NCBI RefSeq assembly: GCF_013426735.1
Contig: NZ_AP023274.1
Coordinates: 62,001 to 126,000 of the forward strand
DNA: 64,000 bases
Source: Agrobacterium vitis
GTDB taxonomy: Bacteria > Pseudomonadota > Alphaproteobacteria > Rhizobiales > Rhizobiaceae
Direction of reading: 5' to 3'
The position numbers and the translations under genes were made by a program. The notes below the pieces were generated by a model. That model saw nothing but the letters and a program-made list of their open reading frames with translations, had not been told where the DNA came from and searched no databases. Of this stretch, positions 1 through 8,505 are shown piece by piece. Each line of letters begins with the position of its first letter. The stretch's first letter is position 1.

Positions 1-2
1 CG

Positions 3-2330
3 TCAGAATGTCACCCGAAGCCCGGCATAGAAGGCGCGACCGTCGCCGGGAATGTAACCCATCGAATTTGTCAGGCCCAAACTGGGGATGGAGTTGACTT
101 TTATAAGCGCTGCCATTGCATTATATTTCGTATCGAAAACATTGGTTATGAGCCCGAAAATTTCAGCATTGTCACTGAGCTTGTAGCTCGCATTCAGTGA
201 AAGGAGCGCATAAGGGTCTGACTTTTTGAGCGTATTGTTTTCGTCAAATTGAGCATAGCTTCCAGCAACTCCCGTACCCAAAGCGCCAATTTTCAAACGA
301 TCATTGACGGCATAATCGACACTCAAGTTCAATATCTGGTTTGGGATGTTGGGCATTTCCGAGCCCTTAGGGACAGTGATATTGCCCATTGCATCTGCAG
401 AGGGATTATCCGAACTGAATTCCGTAAACTCCTTTTCGAAGGTTGATTTTTGCAGGATGTAGTCAAGGCCGATCGTCCAGGGACCGGTTTCCAGGGCCGC
501 ATTGAAACGAACGCCCCGGCGCCAGCTGTCTCCTACATTGCTGAACATCGGGCGTGTTTCACGCAATACCAGCCAATAGGTATCCGAGGTCATCTGCGAA
601 AACAGCCGCACATTCCATGAGAGGGTTGCGTCGCCGAGTACGGTGTTTTGTCCGCGAAGGCCAGCTTCGAAATTGTTCGAGTGCGTCTGCAAAAGCGGTT
701 CGTCGGCTATCGGGAAGTTGGGAAACGCACAGGTTGATGCGAGATTGCTGCACATCGTCCCAAAAGAAGTAGGAGCCCGGCTTTCGCGGTTGTAGCCGGC
801 ATATCCCACCAAATCACTGTTGAACTTGTAGGTGAGGCCGATTGACGGATCGACGCTGTAGTAGGTTTTGTGCATGTTCAGATCATAGTCGTAAGTGACG
901 TTCGTTGCCGAACCGTTGTAGCGATTGAGGTCTGAAACGTTAAACCGCAGCGCACTGCCTACCGTCAGCCGATCCGTCACCGCGAGCTGATCTGCAGCAT
1001 AAACCGAGAAGTAAAGCGCTCGCAAATCTGCCGAGGTTGTCTGATAAACTCCCTGGTCATTGGTGTAGACATAGTCGCTGGTATATTCACCCAGGCTTCT
1101 AGAAACCGTACCCGAGGTCGTCGATCCATCAAGTGCGGCCCCAATGACGAAATCGTTCGCTCGCCCCAACAGGGTATCGCTGACTCGTCCCTCGAGTGAT
1201 GCACCGTAGGTGTAAGCGTCTTCACTGTAATTGGTAAGCGATGCGTAACGGTATGAACTGGAATATAATGGAAAACGATTACCATTCAGGGTGAGATAGG
1301 GCGAGCCCATCATGTTGCAAAGTGTCGCTGCGTTGTCGGCGCAGGATTGCGGGGTTTCACCATCGGCCCATTGCTTGGTCCGTGACACGTGACCAATGTA
1401 GGCTTTGCCATTCACGTTCCAACCTGAGTCCGTCTCATGTTCGCCAGAAAGCTGTATCTTCCATCGTCTGTCCGTGTCGCCGCTTGGCGCTATGAAGGAA
1501 CTTGAACGGTCCTTCGCAAGCATTTCGGCCGGTGTCAGGCCGTTGCCGGAGGACTTAAGGTCCTGGCCACTCAAGGAAAGGTGCAGGGCTGACGTCTCAT
1601 TTCGCCAACCAAGGTCACCATAGAATTCGTACTGTTTACTGTCGGTATTATCACGCCAGCTCGGATCCTGGACTCTGCTACCGGCGAAATAGGTAGAGAA
1701 ATTGTCTTTGGAATTACCGGTCTGGACGGTCTCGCGATTGCGCCCGAAGGACCCTCCCATGGTATAGATTTCTGTGCCGATATGATTGAAGCCGTCCGGA
1801 GCCGGGCGCGGTTTGGCCAAGTCCCCAAGGCCAATCAGAATTTGATCCGGCTTCAGCGCTCCAACCATGCCCGGTGGCATCACAAAGATCGGATTGATGT
1901 TGCCCACCGCCGGAGGTCCACCAAGCGGAGGGCCGAGATTGAACGATTTACGTGGCACGATCATTCCGAAGGGCGGCGGCGGCAATCCATCTGGCCCAGG
2001 AGCCGCTCCCGGACCGGCACCCGGCCCCGGCCCTTGACCAGGGCCTGGTCCTGCTCCGGAACCGGGGCCCTGGCCTGGAGCTGCACTTGGACCCACACTT
2101 GAACCATTGTCCACCAGCGTCAGATCCGGGCAAGTCTTGGTGTTGGGATCTTTCGAACGCTTTGTCTGGTCACCGCCGGGACAATCAAGCCTCTGCGCGT
2201 CCGTCGTTGGATTTCGGTTTGTCTTTGCTATTTTAACTGCGCCATCCTGTGCGTAGGCACCCGCGCAAACCATCACCAAAGTGAGGGCACAGCAACTCGC
2301 AGCAAGACATAAGCCTGCCTTTGAACACAT
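3..2330 (-). CDS. TonB-dependent-receptor-like outer-membrane barrel without a recognisable plug
   Basis: The protein is about 775 residues. A signal peptide (about residues 1-27, cleavage after AGAYA) is followed by a two-Cys segment, a Gly/Pro-rich low-complexity stretch (about 80-121) and more Pro-rich sequence. From about residue 190 (GGSFGR, then YGDLGWR) it resembles the 22-strand barrel of TonB receptors, ending in a terminal Phe (YAGLRVTF). The plug domain that normally precedes GGSFGR cannot be recognised. The start at 2330 is chosen because a strong AGGACAAGGA site precedes it and the signal peptide begins there; a longer frame to 2414 is less likely. It follows the monooxygenase genes on the same strand and may move their substrate across the outer membrane, which is inference. 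Confidence 0.75.
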   Translation of the reverse strand: MCSKAGLCLAASCCALTLVMVCAGAYAQDGAVKIAKTNRNPTTDAQRLDCPGGDQTKRSKDPNTKTCPDLTLVDNGSSVGPSAAPGQGPGSGAGPGPGQGPGPGAGPGAAPGPDGLPPPPFGMIVPRKSFNLGPPLGGPPAVGNINPIFVMPPGMVGALKPDQILIGLGDLAKPRPAPDGFNHIGTEIYTMGGSFGRNRETVQTGNSKDNFSTYFAGSRVQDPSWRDNTDSKQYEFYGDLGWRNETSALHLSLSGQDLKSSGNGLTPAEMLAKDRSSSFIAPSGDTDRRWKIQLSGEHETDSGWNVNGKAYIGHVSRTKQWADGETPQSCADNAATLCNMMGSPYLTLNGNRFPLYSSSYRYASLTNYSEDAYTYGASLEGRVSDTLLGRANDFVIGAALDGSTTSGTVSRSLGEYTSDYVYTNDQGVYQTTSADLRALYFSVYAADQLAVTDRLTVGSALRFNVSDLNRYNGSATNVTYDYDLNMHKTYYSVDPSIGLTYKFNSDLVGYAGYNRESRAPTSFGTMCSNLASTCAFPNFPIADEPLLQTHSNNFEAGLRGQNTVLGDATLSWNVRLFSQMTSDTYWLVLRETRPMFSNVGDSWRRGVRFNAALETGPWTIGLDYILQKSTFEKEFTEFSSDNPSADAMGNITVPKGSEMPNIPNQILNLSVDYAVNDRLKIGALGTGVAGSYAQFDENNTLKKSDPYALLSLNASYKLSDNAEIFGLITNVFDTKYNAMAALIKVNSIPSLGLTNSMGYIPGDGRAFYAGLRVTF

Positions 2331-2419
2331 TCCTTGTCCTCCCCAAGTTATGCATGTCGTTTTTTGGAAATAGCTAATCGTTGACCCGCTCCCATTCGGG
2401 CCTGCATCCATCAACGATG

Positions 2420-2447
2420 ACCGATCAGGGGTCGTGCCCTGATCGGT
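2420..2447. other. Perfect 11-bp inverted repeat between reductase and receptor genes
   Basis: ACCGATCAGGG and its exact complement are separated by six bases, giving a strong hairpin between the flavin reductase stop (2531) and the receptor start (2330). No T-tract follows on either strand, so a classical intrinsic terminator is not shown. An RNA-stabilising or attenuating hairpin, or a protein site, are alternatives. Confidence 0.55.
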
Positions 2448-2530
2448 GACGGCTTTCAGAGTGTGAAAGCGATCAAAATTACACGATTATTCCCTTTGAA
2501 TTTTGCGGCTTGCTCCCTCCCGCAAGCCGC

Positions 2531-3166
2531 TCAAGGGCAACGATATTCACGGCTACAGTAAACGAGAGCCCGTGCTCCTTCAGCTTCACTGACCTCGTCA
2601 ACTTCTGCGATAATGAGCATATGCGTGCCAACAATCTGGGTGAAGCTGACTTGGCAATGGAACACCGCGGTCGCCTCATTCAATTCTGGAATCCCGAAGT
2701 GGCTGGTCTTCCAGTCGCCCATCGCGAATTTATCGGGCAAAAATGTCCCGAAACGGCCTGCAAAGGCATCGGCTATGGGGATATGCTTGCGTGCATTCAG
2801 AACATTGAGAGTGAAATGGCGGTTTTTCTCGAGGGCCTGACATGTGCGTGATGACTGGTTGAGGCAGATCATCAGGGTCGGTCGGTCTCCATCGGCAGAG
2901 ACGGAACTCATTGCTGAGATTGTGACGCCCGCACGCCCTGCCGGGCCATCGGTGGCAACAATAGAAACGGGAGCCGCAACCCGTCCCATGCCAGAGATGA
3001 ATTTCGCTTTCAGAGCAGCTTTTTCCTCGGCTGCGGTCAGCCCGCCTCCACTTGTCACCGCCGAGGTGTCTATCTGCTGTGGTTCTGATGTCCAGTCCGT
3101 TGCAGGAAGAACACTTTTGGTGTCCGCTGCAACCTTATCATTGTTAGTGTGAACGTGATGTTGCAT
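2531..3166 (-). CDS. Flavin reductase component of a two-component monooxygenase
   Basis: The 211-residue protein has a flavin reductase domain from about residue 50 to the end (KFISGMGRVAAPVSIVATDG, TLMICLNQSSRTCQAL, FTLNVLNARK). Members reduce FMN or FAD with NAD(P)H and pass it to a partner oxygenase. About 45 N-terminal residues are polar and probably disordered. The ATG at 3166 sits five bases after GGAGG; a GTG six bases upstream is possible. It lies about 50 bp after the oxygenase gene on the same strand, the usual pairing for group D flavin monooxygenases. Substrate unknown. Confidence 0.85.
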   Translation of the reverse strand: MQHHVHTNNDKVAADTKSVLPATDWTSEPQQIDTSAVTSGGGLTAAEEKAALKAKFISGMGRVAAPVSIVATDGPAGRAGVTISAMSSVSADGDRPTLMICLNQSSRTCQALEKNRHFTLNVLNARKHIPIADAFAGRFGTFLPDKFAMGDWKTSHFGIPELNEATAVFHCQVSFTQIVGTHMLIIAEVDEVSEAEGARALVYCSREYRCP

Positions 3167-3217
3167 ACCCACCTCCCATTGAGTTTCGCGTGCGCCTGTT
3201 TTCCAATTCTCGGTTGC

Positions 3218-4507
3218 TTACGGGCGGGGGGCTTGCGGTCCTTCTGGAAATTTCCGCGCAGCCAACTGCATGGCCGTTTTGTCGAATTGCAGGCCGGGAT
3301 TGGTGCGCGCCATGGAAATGTCACGGTAATAGCGCTGAAGCCGTGAGCCATTTTTCGCTGAGGTGCTCGTGCCGGCAGCACTGTAGAGGATCTCGACCGC
3401 GTCCATCGACAGATGCGCTGCATGCTGCAACCCTGCTTGAATGCGAAGATCGTCGAACTCCGTATAAGCGCTGGGGTCCTTCACGCCACGTTCGCAATAG
3501 TCGAGATAGGACCGAGTGCCGGCTGCCAGAGCATTGGATGCCATTTCGAGCATGCCCAGCGCGACGCCATAGGGCCGATGGAAGTCCGGCACACCCGGCA
3601 TCGGAGGCCCAAATTTAGGAGCCCCTGCCCGCAGTCCCACAATCCGTTCGAATTCGTCTAGCGCAGCAAAGCCGACGCCGACCAAAATTGAGGTGATCTC
3701 CGCCTGGAAAAAGCCGAACATACGGCCTGAATACATGGAGTTGCCGTGCAACTTGTAACCTTCGGTGCCACCATCGATATTGACGGCGAAAAAGTTTTGG
3801 CGAACCAGCAGAGCCTTTGGTATCCATTGCTTGTCGATGCGAATGCTGTTTGAGCCACTGGCGCGCATGCCGATGAAGTCGCGCCAGTTGTCGATCATCT
3901 CCCAGCCAGACCTTGGAACCATTGCAATTCCGAGTTCAGACGGTCCGTCTTTCGCTGGACCCGCGATGCGAACGCCAACGATCGCATGTGTGCTATAGGG
4001 TGAACCGGAGCAATAATCCCAGGTTCCGTCAATGATCCAACCGTCATCACACTCCGTGGCTGTCCCCCCTGGTACGCCGCGTGCCGGGGCTGCAAATTCG
4101 CCGTCATCGCCAAAGATAATGTCTTGGCCAGCCTTATCAAACAAAGCTGCAGCATTCACGGCATGCCCGGAAGCAAGGCAGAGACACCAGCCAGAACCGG
4201 GGCAGCCCCGTGCAATTTCGACGATGACACGAGAAAAGACGGTCAGATCAAACTCATAGCCGCCATACATCACAGGTTGCAGGATTCGATAGAAACCGGC
4301 CTTGCGAAAACGCTCATGCATTTCAGGAGAATATGTGCCTCGCTCTTCTGCATCGGCTTGGCCGTCGAGCAAAAGCGGCCGTAAGTCAATGGCTCGCTGT
4401 ATGATCTGCTCTGGTGTGAGGCCGGGTTCAGGTTGCGCCAAAGGCGTCACCTGTTTTTGAGTGCTCTTTGTGGCGAGTACCACGGTGCGTTCTTTGGCAG
4501 CGACCAC
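3218..4507 (-). CDS. Acyl-CoA-dehydrogenase-fold flavin monooxygenase, oxygenase component
   Basis: The 429-residue protein has the acyl-CoA dehydrogenase fold of group D flavin monooxygenases (HpaB/HsaA-like): a helical N-terminal domain with SPEMHERFRKAGFYRI and QPVMYGGYE, a beta domain with WIIDGTWDYCSGSPYSTHAIVG and IGMRASGSNSIRI, and a C-terminal helical bundle. Such enzymes use reduced flavin from a separate reductase to hydroxylate aromatic or related substrates. The adjacent reductase at 2531-3166 supports this over a true acyl-CoA dehydrogenase. It starts at GTG 4507 behind AAGGAG. A palindrome and a TTGACA lie upstream, so control at this promoter, perhaps by the nearby IclR protein, is plausible. 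Confidence 0.82.
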   Translation of the reverse strand: MVAAKERTVVLATKSTQKQVTPLAQPEPGLTPEQIIQRAIDLRPLLLDGQADAEERGTYSPEMHERFRKAGFYRILQPVMYGGYEFDLTVFSRVIVEIARGCPGSGWCLCLASGHAVNAAALFDKAGQDIIFGDDGEFAAPARGVPGGTATECDDGWIIDGTWDYCSGSPYSTHAIVGVRIAGPAKDGPSELGIAMVPRSGWEMIDNWRDFIGMRASGSNSIRIDKQWIPKALLVRQNFFAVNIDGGTEGYKLHGNSMYSGRMFGFFQAEITSILVGVGFAALDEFERIVGLRAGAPKFGPPMPGVPDFHRPYGVALGMLEMASNALAAGTRSYLDYCERGVKDPSAYTEFDDLRIQAGLQHAAHLSMDAVEILYSAAGTSTSAKNGSRLQRYYRDISMARTNPGLQFDKTAMQLAARKFPEGPQAPRP

Positions 4508-5024
4508 GTCTGAATGCTCCTTATTTTGAACTATTCATTCATCGTGTCAGGCTGACTCAAGACGAACAAGGATCAGACAATGTACGTCCGTCGTGCGTAC
4601 AAAAATCGATTGTCAAATATAAATATATATAAAAATCAATAGGTTGAATCTATAGCTGAAGAGCGCCCAAGTATGGTGAGCGGGTGTCCCATGCTTGATG
4701 TATGGCACAGCGCCATCCTGTTCAAAGCGCAGGGTCAACTGGTCTAGATTTGCGTTTGGAAAGGTGTGTTGCTTGCGGTTCTGGGCGAGTTCATGGACTG
4801 ATCACTGCCCACCCTTGGGGCGCGTTGACCAAGGGCGCCTATGCGCTGGCAACATATCATTCTGGTCAATATTGGTAGATGACCGAGGATCTCGCACTGG
4901 TAATTAAGGCTGGAATATTCAAATTGTGTGCGACCTGTAATATCGCACGATGCTCTCCGTCGAAACGAATGTCGCACACAATCCTGAGCCGGAGGCGGCT
5001 CTCTCTCGGGAAGAATAACAGATT
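4508..5024. other. Intergenic region with AT-rich promoter sequence, no gene seen
   Basis: About 0.5 kb without a convincing gene. It holds a TTGACA on the minus strand (4611-4616), an AT-rich run (4611-4640) and the palindrome at 4581-4601, consistent with the monooxygenase promoter. The rest (4700-5024) shows only short frames with no recognisable similarity and may be decayed coding DNA. Confidence 0.5.
4581..4601. promoter_or_regulatory. Palindromic operator candidate TGTACG-N9-CGTACA
   Basis: Two perfect 6-bp arms flank nine bases, about 75-95 bp upstream of the monooxygenase start and ten bases downstream of a minus-strand TTGACA, where a repressor would block polymerase. The IclR gene at 5866-6732 is the nearest candidate binder. 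Binding is inferred, not shown. Confidence 0.45.
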
Positions 5025-5152
5025 TTATACAAGGACTCGAAGAGATCGACGCATCCTCGTCTTGCAAAATTCCGAATATCTCAAATGCATCAGATGATTA
5101 AGATATTCAAAAGTGGAATACGAACAGTCATGTTCTCCGTGTCTTCGTATTA
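5025..5152 (+). repeat. 128-bp dispersed palindromic repeat, copy A
   Basis: This segment matches 8673-8800 (opposite strand) along its whole 128 bp. Shared blocks include CTCGAAGA, GACGCATCC, CTCAAATGCATCAGA and GGAATACGAA. The ends are inverted (ATAC near 5027, GTAT near 5150). There are two internal stems: GAATATC/GATATTC and AATACGAA/TTCGTATT. It carries no coding capacity, so it looks like a non-autonomous miniature element. In size and palindromic nature it recalls the Bru-RS repeats of Brucella, but identity was not tested. Its right end overlaps the stop codon of the gene at 5150-5791. Confidence 0.75.
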
Positions 5153-5791
5153 GACAAGCGCAGCTTTTGTTTCAGCTTCGGCTTCAGCGGGTGTGTATAG
5201 TTTGAACTTGTTCGTCAGTGGGCCACCCATGGCAATGAGCAAGCCGCCTTCGTCAATCGCGCCAAGATCAATCGGTGTTGCCTTCAGATCCCGCATCAAT
5301 TGCGCGACTTGCTTCTTTGCCTCCGCATCTGCGCCAGCCAGAAAAAGCACGCTTTCATCCCCAGCGGGAGGCAGTGTTTTGTCGAACACAGGGATCGGCT
5401 CATGATTGAAAGCTTTGACCAGCTTTGCACCGGGTAGATAACCCGCGACGAGTTCACTGGCGATTGCATCGCCGATGCCGATGACATCTTCGGGCTTCGG
5501 GCCGAGACGATTGTTGGTGGCATCAATCACGGTTTTGCCGTCCCAGGGCAGGCCAGCTGTGGCATCGGCGATTTGTGGCCACCGGATTGCAAGGATAATA
5601 ATGTCGGTGGCCAACACCATGTCTTTGCTGGTGGCTGCGCTGGCATTTGGGCCGAGTTGAGAGACCAAATCAGCCAATGTTTCAGGTCCACGCGAGTTCG
5701 AAAGAATAACCCGCCAGCCACCGGCTATCGCTTTTGGTGCGAGCATCTGTGCGAGGCGACCTGCCCCAAGAAATCCAAGTGTTTTGGTCAT
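5150..5791 (-). CDS. NADPH:F420-reductase-like NAD(P)-binding oxidoreductase
   Basis: The protein of about 213 residues opens with a Rossmann motif (TLGFLGAGRLAQMLA), followed by SNSRGPETL, IILAIRWPQ, VIDATNNRLG and AFNHEP. This is the layout of small NADP oxidoreductase, coenzyme F420-dependent type proteins, which in bacteria without F420 reduce other substrates. The ATG at 5791 is preceded by AGGAAGGA; an in-frame extension to 5869 lacks such a site. It lies downstream of the IclR gene on the same strand, so the two may be co-transcribed. Its stop codon lies in the last bases of repeat copy A. Substrate unknown. Confidence 0.75.
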   Translation of the reverse strand: MTKTLGFLGAGRLAQMLAPKAIAGGWRVILSNSRGPETLADLVSQLGPNASAATSKDMVLATDIIILAIRWPQIADATAGLPWDGKTVIDATNNRLGPKPEDVIGIGDAIASELVAGYLPGAKLVKAFNHEPIPVFDKTLPPAGDESVLFLAGADAEAKKQVAQLMRDLKATPIDLGAIDEGGLLIAMGGPLTNKFKLYTPAEAEAETKAALV

Positions 5792-5865
5792 GCTTTGTCC
5801 TTCCTCTGAGCCAATAGGGGCCGCCCACGAAGGAAACCCCTCGTGGGCGGGCCATATTGATGCAA

Positions 5866-6732
5866 TCAAGCAAGGGCTAGACTGTGAGGCAAGCGATCAC
5901 GCGCTCCCGTCCGCAGGGTGTATGTTTCAGGGAAGCTTGTCGAGCCCAGCGCCGGTCGTGCGAACTGTTCGTGGAGTTGAGCTTCGATCCGGTCACGCGT
6001 TGCGAGCAATGGGTCACGTATCTGATCCATTGCGTCTTCAATCGTGAGCATATTGGCCCGCCAGACAACGTTCATGCAGGCAAGTACCTTCCCATTCAAG
6101 CGAATGGGTGCAGCAAGGCTGGCGCATCGCGGGTGCGGTAGTTCGTTGCAGGCGCTAACACCATCACGACGACCCGTTTCAATAATCTCCTTAATGAAAG
6201 CGCGATCGCGCGCGCCCTTATCCTCAGATGCTGATGACGCATTCAGAGCGCAAAGAATCGACTTTAGCTCGTCATCCGGGCAGTGACTGAGATAGGCACG
6301 GCCCAGCGGGCTCATCAGCATGGAACGCCGATTGCCGACCATTCCGACATCGCACGACATGGGACTGATGCGATGTGTGGTTCCCTGGATGATCATTGCA
6401 GCTTTGTGGTAAACAGCAATGTCCGACGGCCAAATGATCTCCGATGTGAGTTCAAGCAGTGCTGGCAAGGCGATTTCATCAATCCAATTCAGCCGAACGG
6501 ATGACCTGTTGCCCGCCAATCGCTGCACGCCAGAGCTAAGACGATATTCGTCTCCGAGCTGACTGCGATAGACCAAGTTGAGTTCGCTCAGCGTTTCAAG
6601 AATTCGATGGACTGTAGGACGTGGAAGATTGACGTTTTCAGCAATCTCCGGCGGTGCAGCTCCTTTAACCGTATTGAGGTACTGCAACACGTCTATACCG
6701 CGCTCCAGTGCCCTGATGCTTTTGTAAGTCAT
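5866..6732 (-). CDS. IclR-family transcriptional regulator
   Basis: The 288-residue protein has an N-terminal winged helix (SIRALERGIDVLQYLN, then EIAENVNLPRPTVHRILETLSEL) and a C-terminal IclR effector domain (MLMSPLGRAYLSHCPDDEL, CASLAAPIRLNGKVLACMNVV). The start at 6732 has GGGAGGAG just upstream; an 87-bp longer frame lacks support. IclR proteins commonly control aromatic or acyl catabolism, which fits the flavin monooxygenase genes nearby. The likely target is the palindrome at 4581-4601, by inference. An IS3-family element begins about 200 bp upstream. Confidence 0.88.
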   Translation of the reverse strand: MTYKSIRALERGIDVLQYLNTVKGAAPPEIAENVNLPRPTVHRILETLSELNLVYRSQLGDEYRLSSGVQRLAGNRSSVRLNWIDEIALPALLELTSEIIWPSDIAVYHKAAMIIQGTTHRISPMSCDVGMVGNRRSMLMSPLGRAYLSHCPDDELKSILCALNASSASEDKGARDRAFIKEIIETGRRDGVSACNELPHPRCASLAAPIRLNGKVLACMNVVWRANMLTIEDAMDQIRDPLLATRDRIEAQLHEQFARPALGSTSFPETYTLRTGARDRLPHSLALA

Positions 6733-7006
6733 GGTCTCCTCCCATTTGACTTTTTTGGAAAACATGCTCCTCGCTCTATGCATTGTCAAACCTGTCAGAT
6801 ATCGAGGAGCGCCGCTCATTCGCCTGCCATCGTCGGCGCTTTACCCGCGAATTCACTGGATTTTCCACCCGTGGCTTCGAGTAGCGGCGTTGGTTCGCCA
6901 GGCGGACGGGAGAAAAATGTCCGCCATCAGCGCCTTTGAGACAAATGACTGGTAATTGAGAAGGGAGGATTTCTGGTTCATCGTAGCCCTATCAAAGGAA
7001 GCGAAG

Positions 7007-7381
7007 ATGAGACAGAAATCCGGGCCGCAGAAAGCAGCGGCCGAACAGGTCATCAAGGATATCCGGCGTGCGACGCGCAAGCACCACTCGGCGGAGGACA
7101 AAATCCGCATCGTGCTGGAAGGCCTGCGTGGCGAGGACAGCATTGCCGCGCTGTGCCGCCGCGAAGGCATTGCCGAGAGCCTTTATTATAGCTGGTCGAA
7201 GGAATTTCTCGAAGCTGGCAAGAAGCGCCTGGCTGGCGATACGGCGCGTGCTGCCACCTCTGATGAGGTCAAGGTTCTTCGCCGTGAGACCCGCGATCTG
7301 AAGGAGGTCGTGGCTGAGCAAGCGCTGGAACTGCGGCTTCTCAAAAAAAGCATGATAGCGGATGGGGGCGACGAGGAATGA
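7007..7381 (+). CDS. IS3-family transposase OrfA
   Basis: The 124-residue protein has a helix-turn-helix (SAEDKIRIVLEGLRGEDSIAALCRREGIAESLYYSWSKEF is the region, residues about 26-65) and a C-terminal leucine-zipper-like helix (VLRRETRDLKEVVAEQALELRLLKKSM). OrfA binds the inverted repeats and is normally joined to OrfB by frameshifting. Its stop overlaps the orfB start (ATGA at 7378-7381). OrfA looks intact, but OrfB is interrupted, so independent transposition is unlikely. Confidence 0.85.
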   Translation: MRQKSGPQKAAAEQVIKDIRRATRKHHSAEDKIRIVLEGLRGEDSIAALCRREGIAESLYYSWSKEFLEAGKKRLAGDTARAATSDEVKVLRRETRDLKEVVAEQALELRLLKKSMIADGGDEE

Positions 7382-8358
7382 GATATCCCGCCTCCGAGAA
7401 GCTTGAGATCATCTGGATCGTCGAGCAGTCACACCTGCCGATCAAGGCCACACTCGACAAGCTCGGTATTCCAAGACCCACGTTCTACCGCTGATATGAT
7501 CGGTTCCTGACCCATGGTGTCGATGGACTTGAGGATCGGCATTCAGCGCCGTCTCGGCTGTGGAACCGCATTCCCGACGATGTTCGCAGCCGGATCATCG
7601 ACATGGCGCTGGAGCAGGCCGAACTGTCGCCGCGCGAGCTTGCCGTTCGCTTCACTGATACGGAAAAGTATTTTGTATCAGAGGCTTCGGTCTATCGTCT
7701 GCTCAAAGCCCATGATCTCATCACCTCGCCGGCCTTCATCGTCATCAAGGCCGGCGACGAGTTCAAGGACAAGACGACCCGGCCCAACCAGCTCTGGCAA
7801 ACTGACTTCACCTATCTCAAGGTCATTGGCTGGGGCTGGTTCTATCTGTCGACCATCCTGGATGACTTCTCGCGATACATCGTCGCCTGGAAGCTGTGCA
7901 CCACAATGAAGGTCGAAGACGTCACCGATACGCTCACGCTGGCGTTGACGGCCTCAGGATGCGACACGGCGAGAGTCGAGCACAAACCACGCCTGCTATC
8001 TGACAATGGCCCATGCTACATCGCTGCCGATCTTGGCGATTGGCTCGAACAGCGATCCATCGAACAGGTGCATGGTGCGCCGGGCCATCCCCAGACCCAG
8101 GGCAAGATCGAGCGCTGGCACCAGACGCTCAAGAACCGCATTCTGCTGGAAAACTATTACTTCTCGCAGGACCTTGAGGCCCAGATCGCAGCCTTCGTCG
8201 ATCATTACAATCATCGCCGATATCACGAGAGTCTCAGCAATCTGACCCCGGCCGACGTCTACTTCGGACGCGGCAATACCATCCTACTCGAACGCGAAAG
8301 GATCAAACGCGACACCATCAAACAGCGCCGCTTGCAACATCGTCAGCGAGCGGCTTAA
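7378..8358 (+). pseudogene. IS3-family transposase OrfB, interrupted by an in-frame TGA
   Basis: Reading from ATG 7378 gives an OrfB N-terminus ending in PRPTFYR, then TGA at 7492-7494, then YDRFLTHGVDGLEDRHSAPS in the same frame. Relatives have Trp here (FYRWYDRF), so one TGG-to-TGA change explains the stop. The rve/DDE domain downstream is intact: first Asp in WQTDFTYLKV, second in LLSDNGPCY, Glu in QGKIERWHQT, and a normal C-terminus. A shorter frame from 7603 retains DDE but not the N-terminal domain. Confidence 0.85.
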
Positions 8359-8505
8359 AACAAACATAACGACGGACCAGAAACTCCGATCTTCGCAACG
8401 CCAATCTGTCTCAAATCTTTCGCAGACGGACAGTTGGACATGTGCCATCGGTTTTGTCGCAAACTTTTGGCATGGTCGCAGAGAGAGGGCTATCCCAGGG
8501 CACAG

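Larger units (their letters stand above)
6935..8415 (+). mobile_element. IS3-family insertion sequence, broken
   Basis: Imperfect inverted repeats delimit the element: TTTGAGACAAAT at the left and the complement of TTTGAGACAGAT at the right, with further matching around GGAGGATTTCTGGTTC / GGAGTTTCTGGTCC. It holds the usual overlapping orfA and orfB. The 3-bp flanks (GCC and TCT) do not match, so no target duplication is visible; one flank may have been rearranged, perhaps with the IS6 remnant 35 bp downstream. It is about 1.48 kb, a normal size for the family. Confidence 0.8.

Noticed and set aside
1971..2100. Gly/Pro-coding repeat as a tandem repeat or CRISPR-like array
   Set aside because: The repeats are short, irregular and in frame inside the receptor-like gene; no spacers exist.
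3218..4507. True acyl-CoA dehydrogenase
   Set aside because: The adjacent flavin reductase and the HpaB/HsaA-like sequence pattern fit a two-component monooxygenase better.
7492..7494. TGA read as selenocysteine or tryptophan in OrfB
   Set aside because: No selenocysteine element or context is visible, homologues have Trp, and IS copies commonly decay by point mutation.
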